In this document: in pieces, positions 1-6,882 of the stretch | Position numbering within the stretch: the first letter of the stretch is position 1 | Layout: each line of letters opens with the position of its first letter | Source of the DNA: Bacteroidales bacterium | GTDB taxonomy: Bacteria; Bacteroidota; Bacteroidia; Bacteroidales; Paludibacteraceae | Direction: 5' to 3' | Assembly: GCA_900769035.1 (NCBI GenBank) | Contig: CAAGFD010000247.1 | Span: 1 to 11,362 of the forward strand | DNA length: 11,362 nucleotides | Notes under the pieces: model-generated | Told to the model about the DNA's origin: nothing | What the model saw: the letters and a program-made list of their open reading frames with translations, nothing else | Databases searched by the model: none | Program-made: the position numbers and the translations under genes

Positions 1-1
1 C

Positions 2-847
2 CTACCTTATGCCGGTAATTCTATTAGATTAGGAATCACCGGAGTACCGGGAGCTGGAAAAAGTACTTTCATAGAAGCCTTAGGAACATATCTATGCAAT
101 AAAGGAGAAAATTTAGCGGTATTGGCAATTGATCCTAGTAGTGAACGATCAAAAGGTTCTATATTAGGAGATAAAACACGCATGGAAGAATTATCTGTAG
201 CGCAAAATGCATTTATTCGTCCTTCTCCATCAGCAGGTTCATTAGGTGGTGTTGCTCGCAAAACCAGAGAATCAATTGTGTTATGCGAAGCTGCCGGATT
301 TAATACAATTTTTGTAGAAACTGTAGGTGTAGGACAGTCAGAGACCGCCATGCACTCTATGGTAGACTTTTTCTTACTAATCCAATTAGCCGGCACAGGC
401 GACGAACTACAAGGAATAAAACGTGGCATTATGGAGATGGCGGATGGTATTACTATTAACAAATGTGATGGTAATAATATTGAAAAAGCGCAATTGGCGA
501 AAGTACAGTTCCAAAATGCTCTACACCTATTTCCGATGCCTGAATCCGGATGGACTCCAAAAGTTACCACTTGCTCTGCATTTGAAAAAATTAATATAGA
601 TTCCGTATGGAATATGGTATTGGAATACATCAAATTTACGAAACAAAATGGATACTTCGAATACAAACGAAAACAACAAAGTAAGTATTGGATGTATGAA
701 ACTATTGATGAATACCTACGTACAAGCTTCTATAACAATGAAATAATAGAAAAATTATTATCTCAATACGAAGCAAAAGTAAACAATAATGAATTAACAT
801 CATTTGCAGCAGCACATAAATTATTAGACATATATAAAGGGTTATAA
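2..847 (+). CDS. meaB: MeaB/ArgK-type methylmalonyl-CoA mutase-associated GTPase, 5' end missing
   Basis: This is a G3E-family P-loop GTPase of the MeaB/ArgK/YgfD type. Such proteins guard and load the adenosylcobalamin cofactor of methylmalonyl-CoA mutase in the cytoplasm, on the succinate/propionate route. The reading frame is open from the left edge (first full codon at nt 2) and gives 281 residues. Numbering from that edge, the Walker A loop GVPGAGKST is at 14-22, a switch-type DPSS at 45-48, the hallmark ETVGVGQSE at 106-114 and the guanine-specificity motif NKCD at 153-156. NKAD is the more usual form there, so Cys155 is a small deviation. Family members run about 320-370 residues, so the N-terminal helices before the P-loop lie outside the window. 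No mutase gene is visible, so the partner is inferred from the family. The stop is 11 nt before the PAP2 start, consistent with co-transcription. Confidence 0.93.
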   Translation, partial: LPYAGNSIRLGITGVPGAGKSTFIEALGTYLCNKGENLAVLAIDPSSERSKGSILGDKTRMEELSVAQNAFIRPSPSAGSLGGVARKTRESIVLCEAAGFNTIFVETVGVGQSETAMHSMVDFFLLIQLAGTGDELQGIKRGIMEMADGITINKCDGNNIEKAQLAKVQFQNALHLFPMPESGWTPKVTTCSAFEKINIDSVWNMVLEYIKFTKQNGYFEYKRKQQSKYWMYETIDEYLRTSFYNNEIIEKLLSQYEAKVNNNELTSFAAAHKLLDIYKGL

Positions 848-858
848 TAATTATTATA

Positions 859-1521
859 ATGATAAAAAGAGTAATAAAAGACAATTATATTTTTATTTTA
901 CCATTCACAATAATATGGATTATAATGTTTGTATTACTAATGTACTATGGTAAAATTAATTGTCATTTATTACTCAATTCATTTCATACCACTATAGGTG
1001 ATTATTTTTTCAAATATATTACAGAAGTAGGAGGCTCTATTCCTTTCATTATTTTAGGACTATTATTATTTTACAACTATAGAAATTTTATTTTTCTCGG
1101 ATTATCACAGGGGCTTTCCAGTTTAATTACTTTTGTTATCAAAAGAGTAATGCAAATACCACGACCATCTGTAATATTTAATGAATTAGGAATAGAATTA
1201 CCGGTTGTTGACGGGGTAGATTTGCACCACTCTCTCAGTTTCCCTTCCGGACATACAACTACGGCATTCGCTACTTTTTTTGTTTTAGCAGTTATCATAA
1301 AAAACAAATATATAAAATTACTTTGCTTAATAATAGCCATATTAGGCGGATATTCTAGAATATATCTCTCACAACATTTTATTACAGATGTATTAGCCGG
1401 AGCACTAATAGGATTATTATCAGCAATTATTATTAGTCCCATTTTTTATGAAAAACAATGGGGTGACAGCAATTTAATAAAAACGATAAAAAATATAAGA
1501 TATGGTAAAAAGAAAAACTAA
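859..1521 (+). CDS. PAP2-family membrane phosphatase (phosphatidate / undecaprenyl-pyrophosphate phosphatase type)
   Basis: A 220-residue integral membrane phosphatase of the PAP2 superfamily. All three catalytic motifs are present: KX6RP with K95, R102 and P103; PSGH at 129-132; and SRX5HX3D with R167, H173 and D177. H132 and H173 are the expected acid/base and nucleophile histidines. Several hydrophobic segments (about 11-29, 60-72, 76-94, 135-147, 153-165, 178-194) fit a six-helix PAP2 fold, and the C-terminus is short and basic (GKKKN). Substrates in this family include phosphatidate, phosphatidylglycerophosphate, lipid A phosphates and undecaprenyl pyrophosphate; the sequence alone does not choose. 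The overlap with a penicillin-binding protein gene makes lipid-carrier recycling an attractive inference. The ATG at 859 lies 11 nt after the upstream stop and has no Shine-Dalgarno site. Confidence 0.9.
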   Translation: MIKRVIKDNYIFILPFTIIWIIMFVLLMYYGKINCHLLLNSFHTTIGDYFFKYITEVGGSIPFIILGLLLFYNYRNFIFLGLSQGLSSLITFVIKRVMQIPRPSVIFNELGIELPVVDGVDLHHSLSFPSGHTTTAFATFFVLAVIIKNKYIKLLCLIIAILGGYSRIYLSQHFITDVLAGALIGLLSAIIISPIFYEKQWGDSNLIKTIKNIRYGKKKN

Positions 1522-3847
1522 CAAAAAGAATAATGACCTTACAAGCAGACAGAAAAAAATGTTCTTCATGATTTTTTGGTCTATAATAGCCATTGGATTT
1601 TTGTGTATTTTCGGAATTATTTTTTCTATTAATAAAGGATGGATAGGATACGTTCCACCAATAGATGAATTGCAAAATCCTAAGAATAAATATGCATCAG
1701 AAATTATCTCTTCTGATGGAGAAACGTTAGGTACTTTTTACACAGCGAGGGATAATAGAATAAATACTTCTTTTTGCTCCATATCCGAAGATTTAGTTCA
1801 TGCCTTAATAGCTACTGAAGATGAGAGATATTACTCCCATAGTGGTGTTGATATCAAAGCCCTTTTCAGAGTATTTTTAAAAAGAATGATATTAATGCAA
1901 AAAGGTGCAGGAGGTGGCTCTACAATATCTCAACAATTAGCAAAACAACTATATTCTCCTCAAGCAGACAATTTTTTTGAAAGAGCATTACAAAAGCCAA
2001 TAGAATGGGTTATTGCCGTTAAGTTGGAGAAACTATATACAAAGGAAGAAATTATTACGATGTACTTAAATCAATTTGATTTTTTGAACAATGCAGTAGG
2101 TATTCAAACGGCATCAAAAGTATATTTCAACACTACTCCATCTGAATTAAAAATAGAAGAAGCTGCAACATTAATAGGTATGTTGCAAAATCCGGCATTG
2201 TATAACCCTGCATCAAATAAGAGGAAGGAACAATGTATTAAACGTAGAAATTTAGTACTTTCAAGAATGGAGAAAGCAGATTACATCACAGAAGCAGAGA
2301 GAGATTCACTTAAAGAGTTACCTTTAACTCTTAAATTCAATAAAGTAGACCATAAATTAGGAATAGCTCCATATTTCAGAGAATATCTTAGATTGACACT
2401 CACGGCAAAAGAACCTAAGAAGAAGAACTACAACGAATGGCAATTAAAGCCTTATGGTCAATATTATCTAGACTCAATAGAGTGGGCAAATAATCCGTTA
2501 TACGGTTTTATAGAAAAACATCCAAAACCTGATGGTTCTAAATACGACATTTACAAAGACGGATTAAAAATATATACTACAATAGACTCAAGAATGCAAC
2601 GATATGCAGAAGAGGCTGTTGAAGAACATTTTACAGAACTACAAAGTAAATTTTTCAAAAGTATAAAAGGTAAAAAAACAGCTCCTTATGCATCAAACAC
2701 TACTGAAGAAACAATACAGTCATCATTAAAACGAGCTATGAAACAAACAGATAGGTATAGAGCTGCTAAAAAGAATGGTCTATCCAACGAGGAGATAGAA
2801 AAAGAGTTCAATACGCCAATAGATATGATGGTTTTTTCATATAATGGTATGATAGATACTACAATGTCTCCTATGGATTCTATACGATATTACAAGGCAT
2901 TTGCACGTTGTGGAGTAATGAGCATCAATCCGATAAATGGTCATGTTAAAGCATATGTAGGAGGTCCTAATTTTTCTCACTTCCAATATGATATGGTAAA
3001 TGCAGGGCGACGCCAAGTAGGATCTACAGTGAAGCCATATCTATATAGTTTGGCAATGAGCGAAGGTTATTGGCCTTGTAACACCACTGTGAACCAACCT
3101 ATTACAATATACAATAGAGATGACATCAATCATGAACGACCTTTTACTCCTCGTAATAGTTCAAAAAATAGATTAGGAGAAACAGTAACTTTAAAATGGG
3201 GATTACAGAATTCCAACAACTGGATTTCCGCCTATGTAATGAGTTTAGTTACACCGGAAGCATTAGTACGATTAATGCGTTCTTTCGGCATAAAAGGTTT
3301 TCTTGATCCTGTAGTAGCAATATGTCTCGGTTCTAGCGAAGTTACTGTTGCTGAAATGGTAGATGCATATACAGTATTCCCAAACAAAGGAATTCGAACG
3401 GAACCTATCTACGTAACCCATATTGAGGATAATTATGGTAATATAATAGCAGAATTCTCTCCTATAACCAATGAAGTATTAAATGAAGAGAGTACAAATA
3501 AAATGTTATATATGTTACAATCAGTAATAAATGAGGGAACGGGAATAAGGGTAAGATACAAATATAAATTTACTGCACCAGCCGGTGGCAAAACAGGAAC
3601 TACAAACGACAATTCCGATGGATGGTTTATAGGCTTTACTCCGGAATTAGTGACCGGCGTTTGGGTTGGATGGGAAGATAGAAATATCCACTTCAGTAAT
3701 ATGGCAGATGGTCAAGGCGCCTCTATGTCGCTTCCTATTTGGGCTCTATATATGAATAAAGTATATGGTGATAGCAATTTAGGATATTCAAGTACCAAAC
3801 AATTTGATATTCCGGCAGACTTTGATCCTAATGCAGGATGTAAATAA
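1502..3847 (+). CDS. class A penicillin-binding protein 1A (glycosyltransferase 51 + transpeptidase)
   Basis: A bifunctional peptidoglycan synthase of 781 residues that polymerises lipid II and crosslinks stem peptides on the outer face of the inner membrane. It has a short basic cytoplasmic N-terminus, one membrane anchor at about 20-42, then the GT51 domain: EDERYYSHSG at 106-115 with catalytic Glu106, and GGGSTISQQLAKQL at 137-150, followed by the conserved RALQKPIEW and YLNQ stretches. The transpeptidase domain follows, with SxxK at 508-511 (nucleophile Ser508), SNN at 571-573, KTGT at 697-700 and the GVWVGWEDR strand at 719-727. All key residues are intact and the length is normal. The chosen ATG overlaps the end of the PAP2 gene by 20 nt. 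The next Met (residue 20) would remove the basic pre-anchor segment, so the upstream start is preferred. A terminator follows 43 nt after the stop. Confidence 0.96.
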   Translation: MVKRKTNKKNNDLTSRQKKMFFMIFWSIIAIGFLCIFGIIFSINKGWIGYVPPIDELQNPKNKYASEIISSDGETLGTFYTARDNRINTSFCSISEDLVHALIATEDERYYSHSGVDIKALFRVFLKRMILMQKGAGGGSTISQQLAKQLYSPQADNFFERALQKPIEWVIAVKLEKLYTKEEIITMYLNQFDFLNNAVGIQTASKVYFNTTPSELKIEEAATLIGMLQNPALYNPASNKRKEQCIKRRNLVLSRMEKADYITEAERDSLKELPLTLKFNKVDHKLGIAPYFREYLRLTLTAKEPKKKNYNEWQLKPYGQYYLDSIEWANNPLYGFIEKHPKPDGSKYDIYKDGLKIYTTIDSRMQRYAEEAVEEHFTELQSKFFKSIKGKKTAPYASNTTEETIQSSLKRAMKQTDRYRAAKKNGLSNEEIEKEFNTPIDMMVFSYNGMIDTTMSPMDSIRYYKAFARCGVMSINPINGHVKAYVGGPNFSHFQYDMVNAGRRQVGSTVKPYLYSLAMSEGYWPCNTTVNQPITIYNRDDINHERPFTPRNSSKNRLGETVTLKWGLQNSNNWISAYVMSLVTPEALVRLMRSFGIKGFLDPVVAICLGSSEVTVAEMVDAYTVFPNKGIRTEPIYVTHIEDNYGNIIAEFSPITNEVLNEESTNKMLYMLQSVINEGTGIRVRYKYKFTAPAGGKTGTTNDNSDGWFIGFTPELVTGVWVGWEDRNIHFSNMADGQGASMSLPIWALYMNKVYGDSNLGYSSTKQFDIPADFDPNAGCK

Positions 3848-3890
3848 TATTATTGCTATCCGATAATAGTTTGAAATAAAAATACAATAA

Positions 3891-3928
3891 AAGGCTGACA
3901 CTCTATATTTTAAAGTGTCAGCTTTTTT
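3891..3928 (+). terminator. rho-independent terminator of the meaB-PAP2-PBP1A run
   Basis: A perfect 9-bp stem pairs GCTGACACT (3894-3902) with AGTGTCAGC (3914-3922) across an 11-nt loop, followed by six T (3923-3928). The A-rich left flank lets the minus-strand reading end in CTTTTATTG, so it may also act weakly in reverse. It lies 43 nt after the penicillin-binding protein stop. Confidence 0.85.
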
Positions 3929-3948
3929 GTATGCAATTCTAATTACTA

Positions 3949-3970
3949 TATCTTTACGAGAGTAAAGATA
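3949..3970. repeat. perfect 9-bp dyad with GAGA loop
   Basis: TATCTTTAC (3949-3957) and GTAAAGATA (3962-3970) are exact inverted copies around GAGA. As RNA this would be a hairpin closed by a GNRA-type tetraloop. No T-run follows on either strand, so it is not a standard terminator. It could be an RNA structure or a protein-binding dyad; its role is unknown. Confidence 0.6.
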
Positions 3971-4041
3971 AAACGATTTTATTGCTGTCCGGAAAATTAT
4001 TTACTTTACTCGGAGTAATGTTATTTCTCAAATACAAAGAT

Positions 4042-4077
4042 AAAAAAGGGCTGATACTTCATAAGAAATATCAGCCC
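4042..4077 (-). terminator. rho-independent terminator of the minus-strand envelope run
   Basis: Read on the minus strand, GGGCTGATA (4077-4069) pairs with TATCAGCCC (4056-4048) and is followed by six T (4047-4042). The loop is 12 nt and can form a small inner TTC/GAA stem. It begins 43 nt past the stop of the FadL-like gene. It resembles the terminator of the opposing gene, with one base pair exchanged (T-A here, C-G there). Confidence 0.85.
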
Positions 4078-4120
4078 TAATATTGTGCATGAAAATTATT
4101 TACAGAATAGCAAACGCAAA

Positions 4121-5674
4121 TTAGAACTTATATGATAATGTCAACACTGCATTATGTCTGATTGTTTTTAATTTAGCAAATGAAGTATTATTGACATCAG
4201 TACCGAAATATCCATTAGACATTAATACTGCCCCATCTTGGAATAAATTAAACAACTGATCCGTTTCACTATAAGCATAAGTTAAATCTATTCCAAACCC
4301 ATTATAACGATAGCCAAGGCCTACACTACCATACAGAGACTTAACATCTACAAAAGATTCGGCATCAGTGCGAATAGTATTATTCATTAAATTTCTTGGT
4401 GTATTAGACTTTAAATCCGGAGTTTGATATGCAAATCCTGCTCTAATAGCGAATTGCGACATAATACGATATTCTGCTCCTATTTTAAAGAGGTGATTTT
4501 TCAACCCAAATTGCTTTATCTCACTATTTTCGTATGTAAAAGCAGGATCCGCAAACAAAATGTTTCCACTATTCTCATCTTTCAATTTTGCAGTTCTACT
4601 ATCAGAATAAACATAATCAAAATTAATCAATCCGGATTTTCCAAGAATAAGAGCAACAGAAGCTTGTAACTTCAAAGGCATATTTAATTTGTATGTGCTA
4701 TACCCCTGAGGAGTAGAATAAGAAACATCTCCTAATAAAGAAGTTCCGCTGGCACTAATACTACCTTTCATATTGTCTTTCATACTATACCAAATAGGCG
4801 ATTGGAAAGAAAAACCTAATCTTAAAAAAGATACAGGACGGGCAATTATACCGAGACGAATATCATAACCTACACCACTAGTTGTAAACACATTATGTAA
4901 AATCATATTAGCTCCATTAGTATAGATTTCACCATTATCAGATATTAATTTATAAGATAAATTTTGGATACCCATACCCACGCCTAAATACAAATAATGT
5001 CCTATATTTGCAGCATAAGAAATATTATATTCTTCTATTCTACCTTTTTCCTCTGCATAATATGCAGATTGAGATACATTATAATCATAAGGGAGATAAT
5101 TAGCAGAATCGGCACCATTTGGATCAATAACATACCCTTCATAACCCAGTACGGATAAGAAAGGAACGTATTCATTATCACTTGAAATTGCCGATGGATA
5201 AAAACCTTGAGTAAAATCAGCCATATATCCTGCCAGAGAAGTATTTCGGGCATTTCCGCCAATATTCACCTTTCTATGAAAATCTTTTAATCTATTATAT
5301 GAAAAACTAAAATTACTAGATACATATCCTTTATCCTTTCCGGAAGGGATAGATAACACAAAACTGAATTGATTGAAATTAAAGAAGAATTTATTATCAG
5401 TTTTACTAATATCTGAAGAATAAGATTTTGTTACTGAAGGAGTAGCATTCAATGTGAAAGACAATTCTGAAGAGCGATAAATGCCCAAGCCTGCAGGGTT
5501 GTCATAAATAGCAGTAGGGTCTCCACCTAACGCACCCATACTACCTGCCATAGACATATAGCGCGCTGTACCTGAAATATCTCTATCGGTATATTTCATT
5601 ACATCTAACACACTCTGTCCGAAAACAGATATTCCCAATACGGACAGAATAAATAAAATACTTAACTTTTTCAT
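4121..5674 (-). CDS. OMPP1/FadL-like outer-membrane beta-barrel protein
   Basis: A 517-residue exported protein of the OMPP1/FadL/TodX type, a family of outer-membrane barrels that pass hydrophobic small molecules. The signal peptide covers about residues 1-19 (MKK, hydrophobic core, cleavage near VFG/Q). The mature start carries the family's conserved segment, with GTARYMSMAGSMGALGGDP at 35-53 followed by DNPAGLGIYRSSE at 58-70, which corresponds to the N-terminal hatch. The remainder alternates polar and aromatic residues like barrel strands, and the protein ends in LTLSYKF, a terminal Phe typical of barrels recognised by the Bam machinery. In Bacteroidetes these proteins are often labelled hemin receptor or transporter, but the substrate cannot be read from sequence. 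The gene starts 19 nt after the stop of the Tyr-rich secreted protein, has no Shine-Dalgarno site, and is last before the shared terminator. Confidence 0.85.
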   Translation of the reverse strand: MKKLSILFILSVLGISVFGQSVLDVMKYTDRDISGTARYMSMAGSMGALGGDPTAIYDNPAGLGIYRSSELSFTLNATPSVTKSYSSDISKTDNKFFFNFNQFSFVLSIPSGKDKGYVSSNFSFSYNRLKDFHRKVNIGGNARNTSLAGYMADFTQGFYPSAISSDNEYVPFLSVLGYEGYVIDPNGADSANYLPYDYNVSQSAYYAEEKGRIEEYNISYAANIGHYLYLGVGMGIQNLSYKLISDNGEIYTNGANMILHNVFTTSGVGYDIRLGIIARPVSFLRLGFSFQSPIWYSMKDNMKGSISASGTSLLGDVSYSTPQGYSTYKLNMPLKLQASVALILGKSGLINFDYVYSDSRTAKLKDENSGNILFADPAFTYENSEIKQFGLKNHLFKIGAEYRIMSQFAIRAGFAYQTPDLKSNTPRNLMNNTIRTDAESFVDVKSLYGSVGLGYRYNGFGIDLTYAYSETDQLFNLFQDGAVLMSNGYFGTDVNNTSFAKLKTIRHNAVLTLSYKF

Positions 5675-5693
5675 AAGATTTAAATATTAATTA

Positions 5694-6836
5694 TTAACGA
5701 CGACGTGATGACCCGGAAGAACTTCCGACTCTTGTTGAACTCATTGATCCACTTCCCGAACGTACAGAAGACGATGATGGTCGTGACACAGAAGAGCTAC
5801 TACTTCTTACTGAAGAACCGCTACTTCTTACCGTAGTAGTGTTACTACTCCTTACTGTTGTAGATTTTGATTGTGAAGAATTTGATGTTGTCGTGCCAAC
5901 ACGTCTTTCAGAAGATGAAGAAGATGAAGTTACAGTTCTATTACTAACATTACTATTATTTTGTAAATCAGAATTATCTATTTGTCTTGTCATACTATTA
6001 TTGATAGGACGAGCCGGTAAAGAAGTAACTCTTTTATTACTAGAAGTACTACCCGACTCTCTTGAAACATTAGAAACTTGTTGAACTCCCCTTGATGACA
6101 TAGAATTATGTGAACTTACATTTCGGGATGCATTAGTATTTAAGCTATTAGTATTATACATATAATTTTCCCGAGCATTCAAGCGTCTTCTATTATTCTC
6201 GCTATCATTATAGCTATACCAATCTAAAGAAGTGTGATGATGGTGATCACAGCAATGGTGATGACATGAGTAGCTCGGATAATACCATGGATCATAATAC
6301 CAGCCATAATAATATGGATGATAAAAAGAATAATACGAGTAAGGATATCCGTAATAATACGAATTCCAATAATAATCGTATCCCCATCCATAATATGGAT
6401 TCATACCGTAATAAGAATATGGGTAATACGGATTATAAGAATAATAAGGATAATCATAATAGTAAGGATTACTATTATATTTATATATATCTATATTATC
6501 ATCGTTAATAGATATATTATACTGACCTTCATCCAATATAATAACATTAGTATAAGCAGATGAAAGCATATAATCCAATGATTTTCCATCCGTACTTCTA
6601 TGGAATTTTTGTATTCTTGCCGTACAATCCATATCGCTATCTAAATAAACAGTATCTTGATAACTTTTGTCTTCAGCAACAACATTATCGATATTATCTT
6701 TATTAGCATCAGGATATACGACATTTTTTACGATATCTTTTTTAGGATTAAAATAAATATCGTCATAATCATATCGTTGAGCAATCACACTCATTGATAC
6801 TGACAATAAGAATAACCCAAATAATATCTTTTTCAT
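5694..6836 (-). CDS. secreted low-complexity Tyr-, His/Cys- and Ser/Arg-rich protein, function unknown
   Basis: I do not recognise a named family. The 380 residues fall into blocks: a signal peptide (about 1-19, cleavage near VIA/Q); an acidic, ordinary-composition region at 20-118; a Tyr/Pro/Gly/Trp-rich region at 120-190 in which about 34 of 71 residues are Tyr; a cluster CHHHCCDHHHH at 191-201; an Asn/Ser-rich linker; and a Ser/Thr/Arg tail at about 300-380 with repeated VRSS units, ending in RRR. Export is well supported. Metal binding by the His/Cys cluster and cell-surface or matrix association of the Tyr-rich part are inferences. The block order is preserved in a single intact frame, so this is not a pseudogene. 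It lies 46 nt after the DUF456 gene and 19 nt before the FadL-like gene, and unlike its neighbours has a strong Shine-Dalgarno site. Confidence 0.8.
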   Translation of the reverse strand: MKKILFGLFLLSVSMSVIAQRYDYDDIYFNPKKDIVKNVVYPDANKDNIDNVVAEDKSYQDTVYLDSDMDCTARIQKFHRSTDGKSLDYMLSSAYTNVIILDEGQYNISINDDNIDIYKYNSNPYYYDYPYYSYNPYYPYSYYGMNPYYGWGYDYYWNSYYYGYPYSYYSFYHPYYYGWYYDPWYYPSYSCHHHCCDHHHHTSLDWYSYNDSENNRRRLNARENYMYNTNSLNTNASRNVSSHNSMSSRGVQQVSNVSRESGSTSSNKRVTSLPARPINNSMTRQIDNSDLQNNSNVSNRTVTSSSSSSERRVGTTTSNSSQSKSTTVRSSNTTTVRSSGSSVRSSSSSVSRPSSSSVRSGSGSMSSTRVGSSSGSSRRR

Positions 6837-6840
6837 AATT

Positions 6841-6847
6841 ACCTCCT
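6841..6847 (-). promoter_or_regulatory. strong Shine-Dalgarno site AGGAGGT
   Basis: Read on the minus strand, AGGAGGT ends 4 nt before the ATG of the Tyr-rich secreted protein (6836) and is complementary to the anti-Shine-Dalgarno core. None of the other complete genes in the window shows a comparable site, in keeping with the known rarity of such sites in Bacteroidetes. It fixes the start codon. Confidence 0.8.
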
Positions 6848-6882
6848 TTTTATAATTTTAGACTATGATAATGGATAATAGT

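Larger units (their letters stand above)
3891..4080. repeat. large imperfect inverted repeat between convergent genes
   Basis: The gap between the convergent PBP1A and FadL-like genes is nearly symmetric about position 3985.5. The outer parts are two related terminator hairpins in opposite orientation: plus strand AAGTGTCAGC then T6 at 3913-3928, minus strand AAGTATCAGCCC then T6 at 4059-4042. Further in, CGAGAGTAAAGATAAA (3957-3972) on the plus strand resembles CCGAGTAAAGTAAAT (4013-3999) on the minus strand, and both continue into ATTTT. No coding frame is visible. The centre (about 3981-3992, ATTGCTGTCCGG) is unpaired. It could be a duplicated terminator unit, a degenerate miniature element or a structured RNA. 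Confidence 0.6.

Noticed and set aside
7..666. 219-codon minus-strand open frame
   Set aside because: Antisense to the MeaB gene, whose Walker A, ETVGVGQSE and NKCD motifs are clear.
3848..4120. Small coding gene or insertion-sequence remnant in the convergent gap
   Set aside because: No frame with a plausible start and coding composition, no transposase fragment, and no clear target-site duplication was seen.
6300..6480. Repeated short AT-rich motif resembling a tandem or CRISPR-like repeat
   Set aside because: There is no constant repeat with unique spacers; it is codon-level low complexity in the Tyr-rich coding region.
6266..6563. Open frames of about 80 codons on the plus strand, rich in Asn/Asp or Ile
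   Set aside because: They are the antisense of the Tyr-rich block of the secreted protein; the odd composition comes from the repetitive TAT/TAC codons of the real gene.
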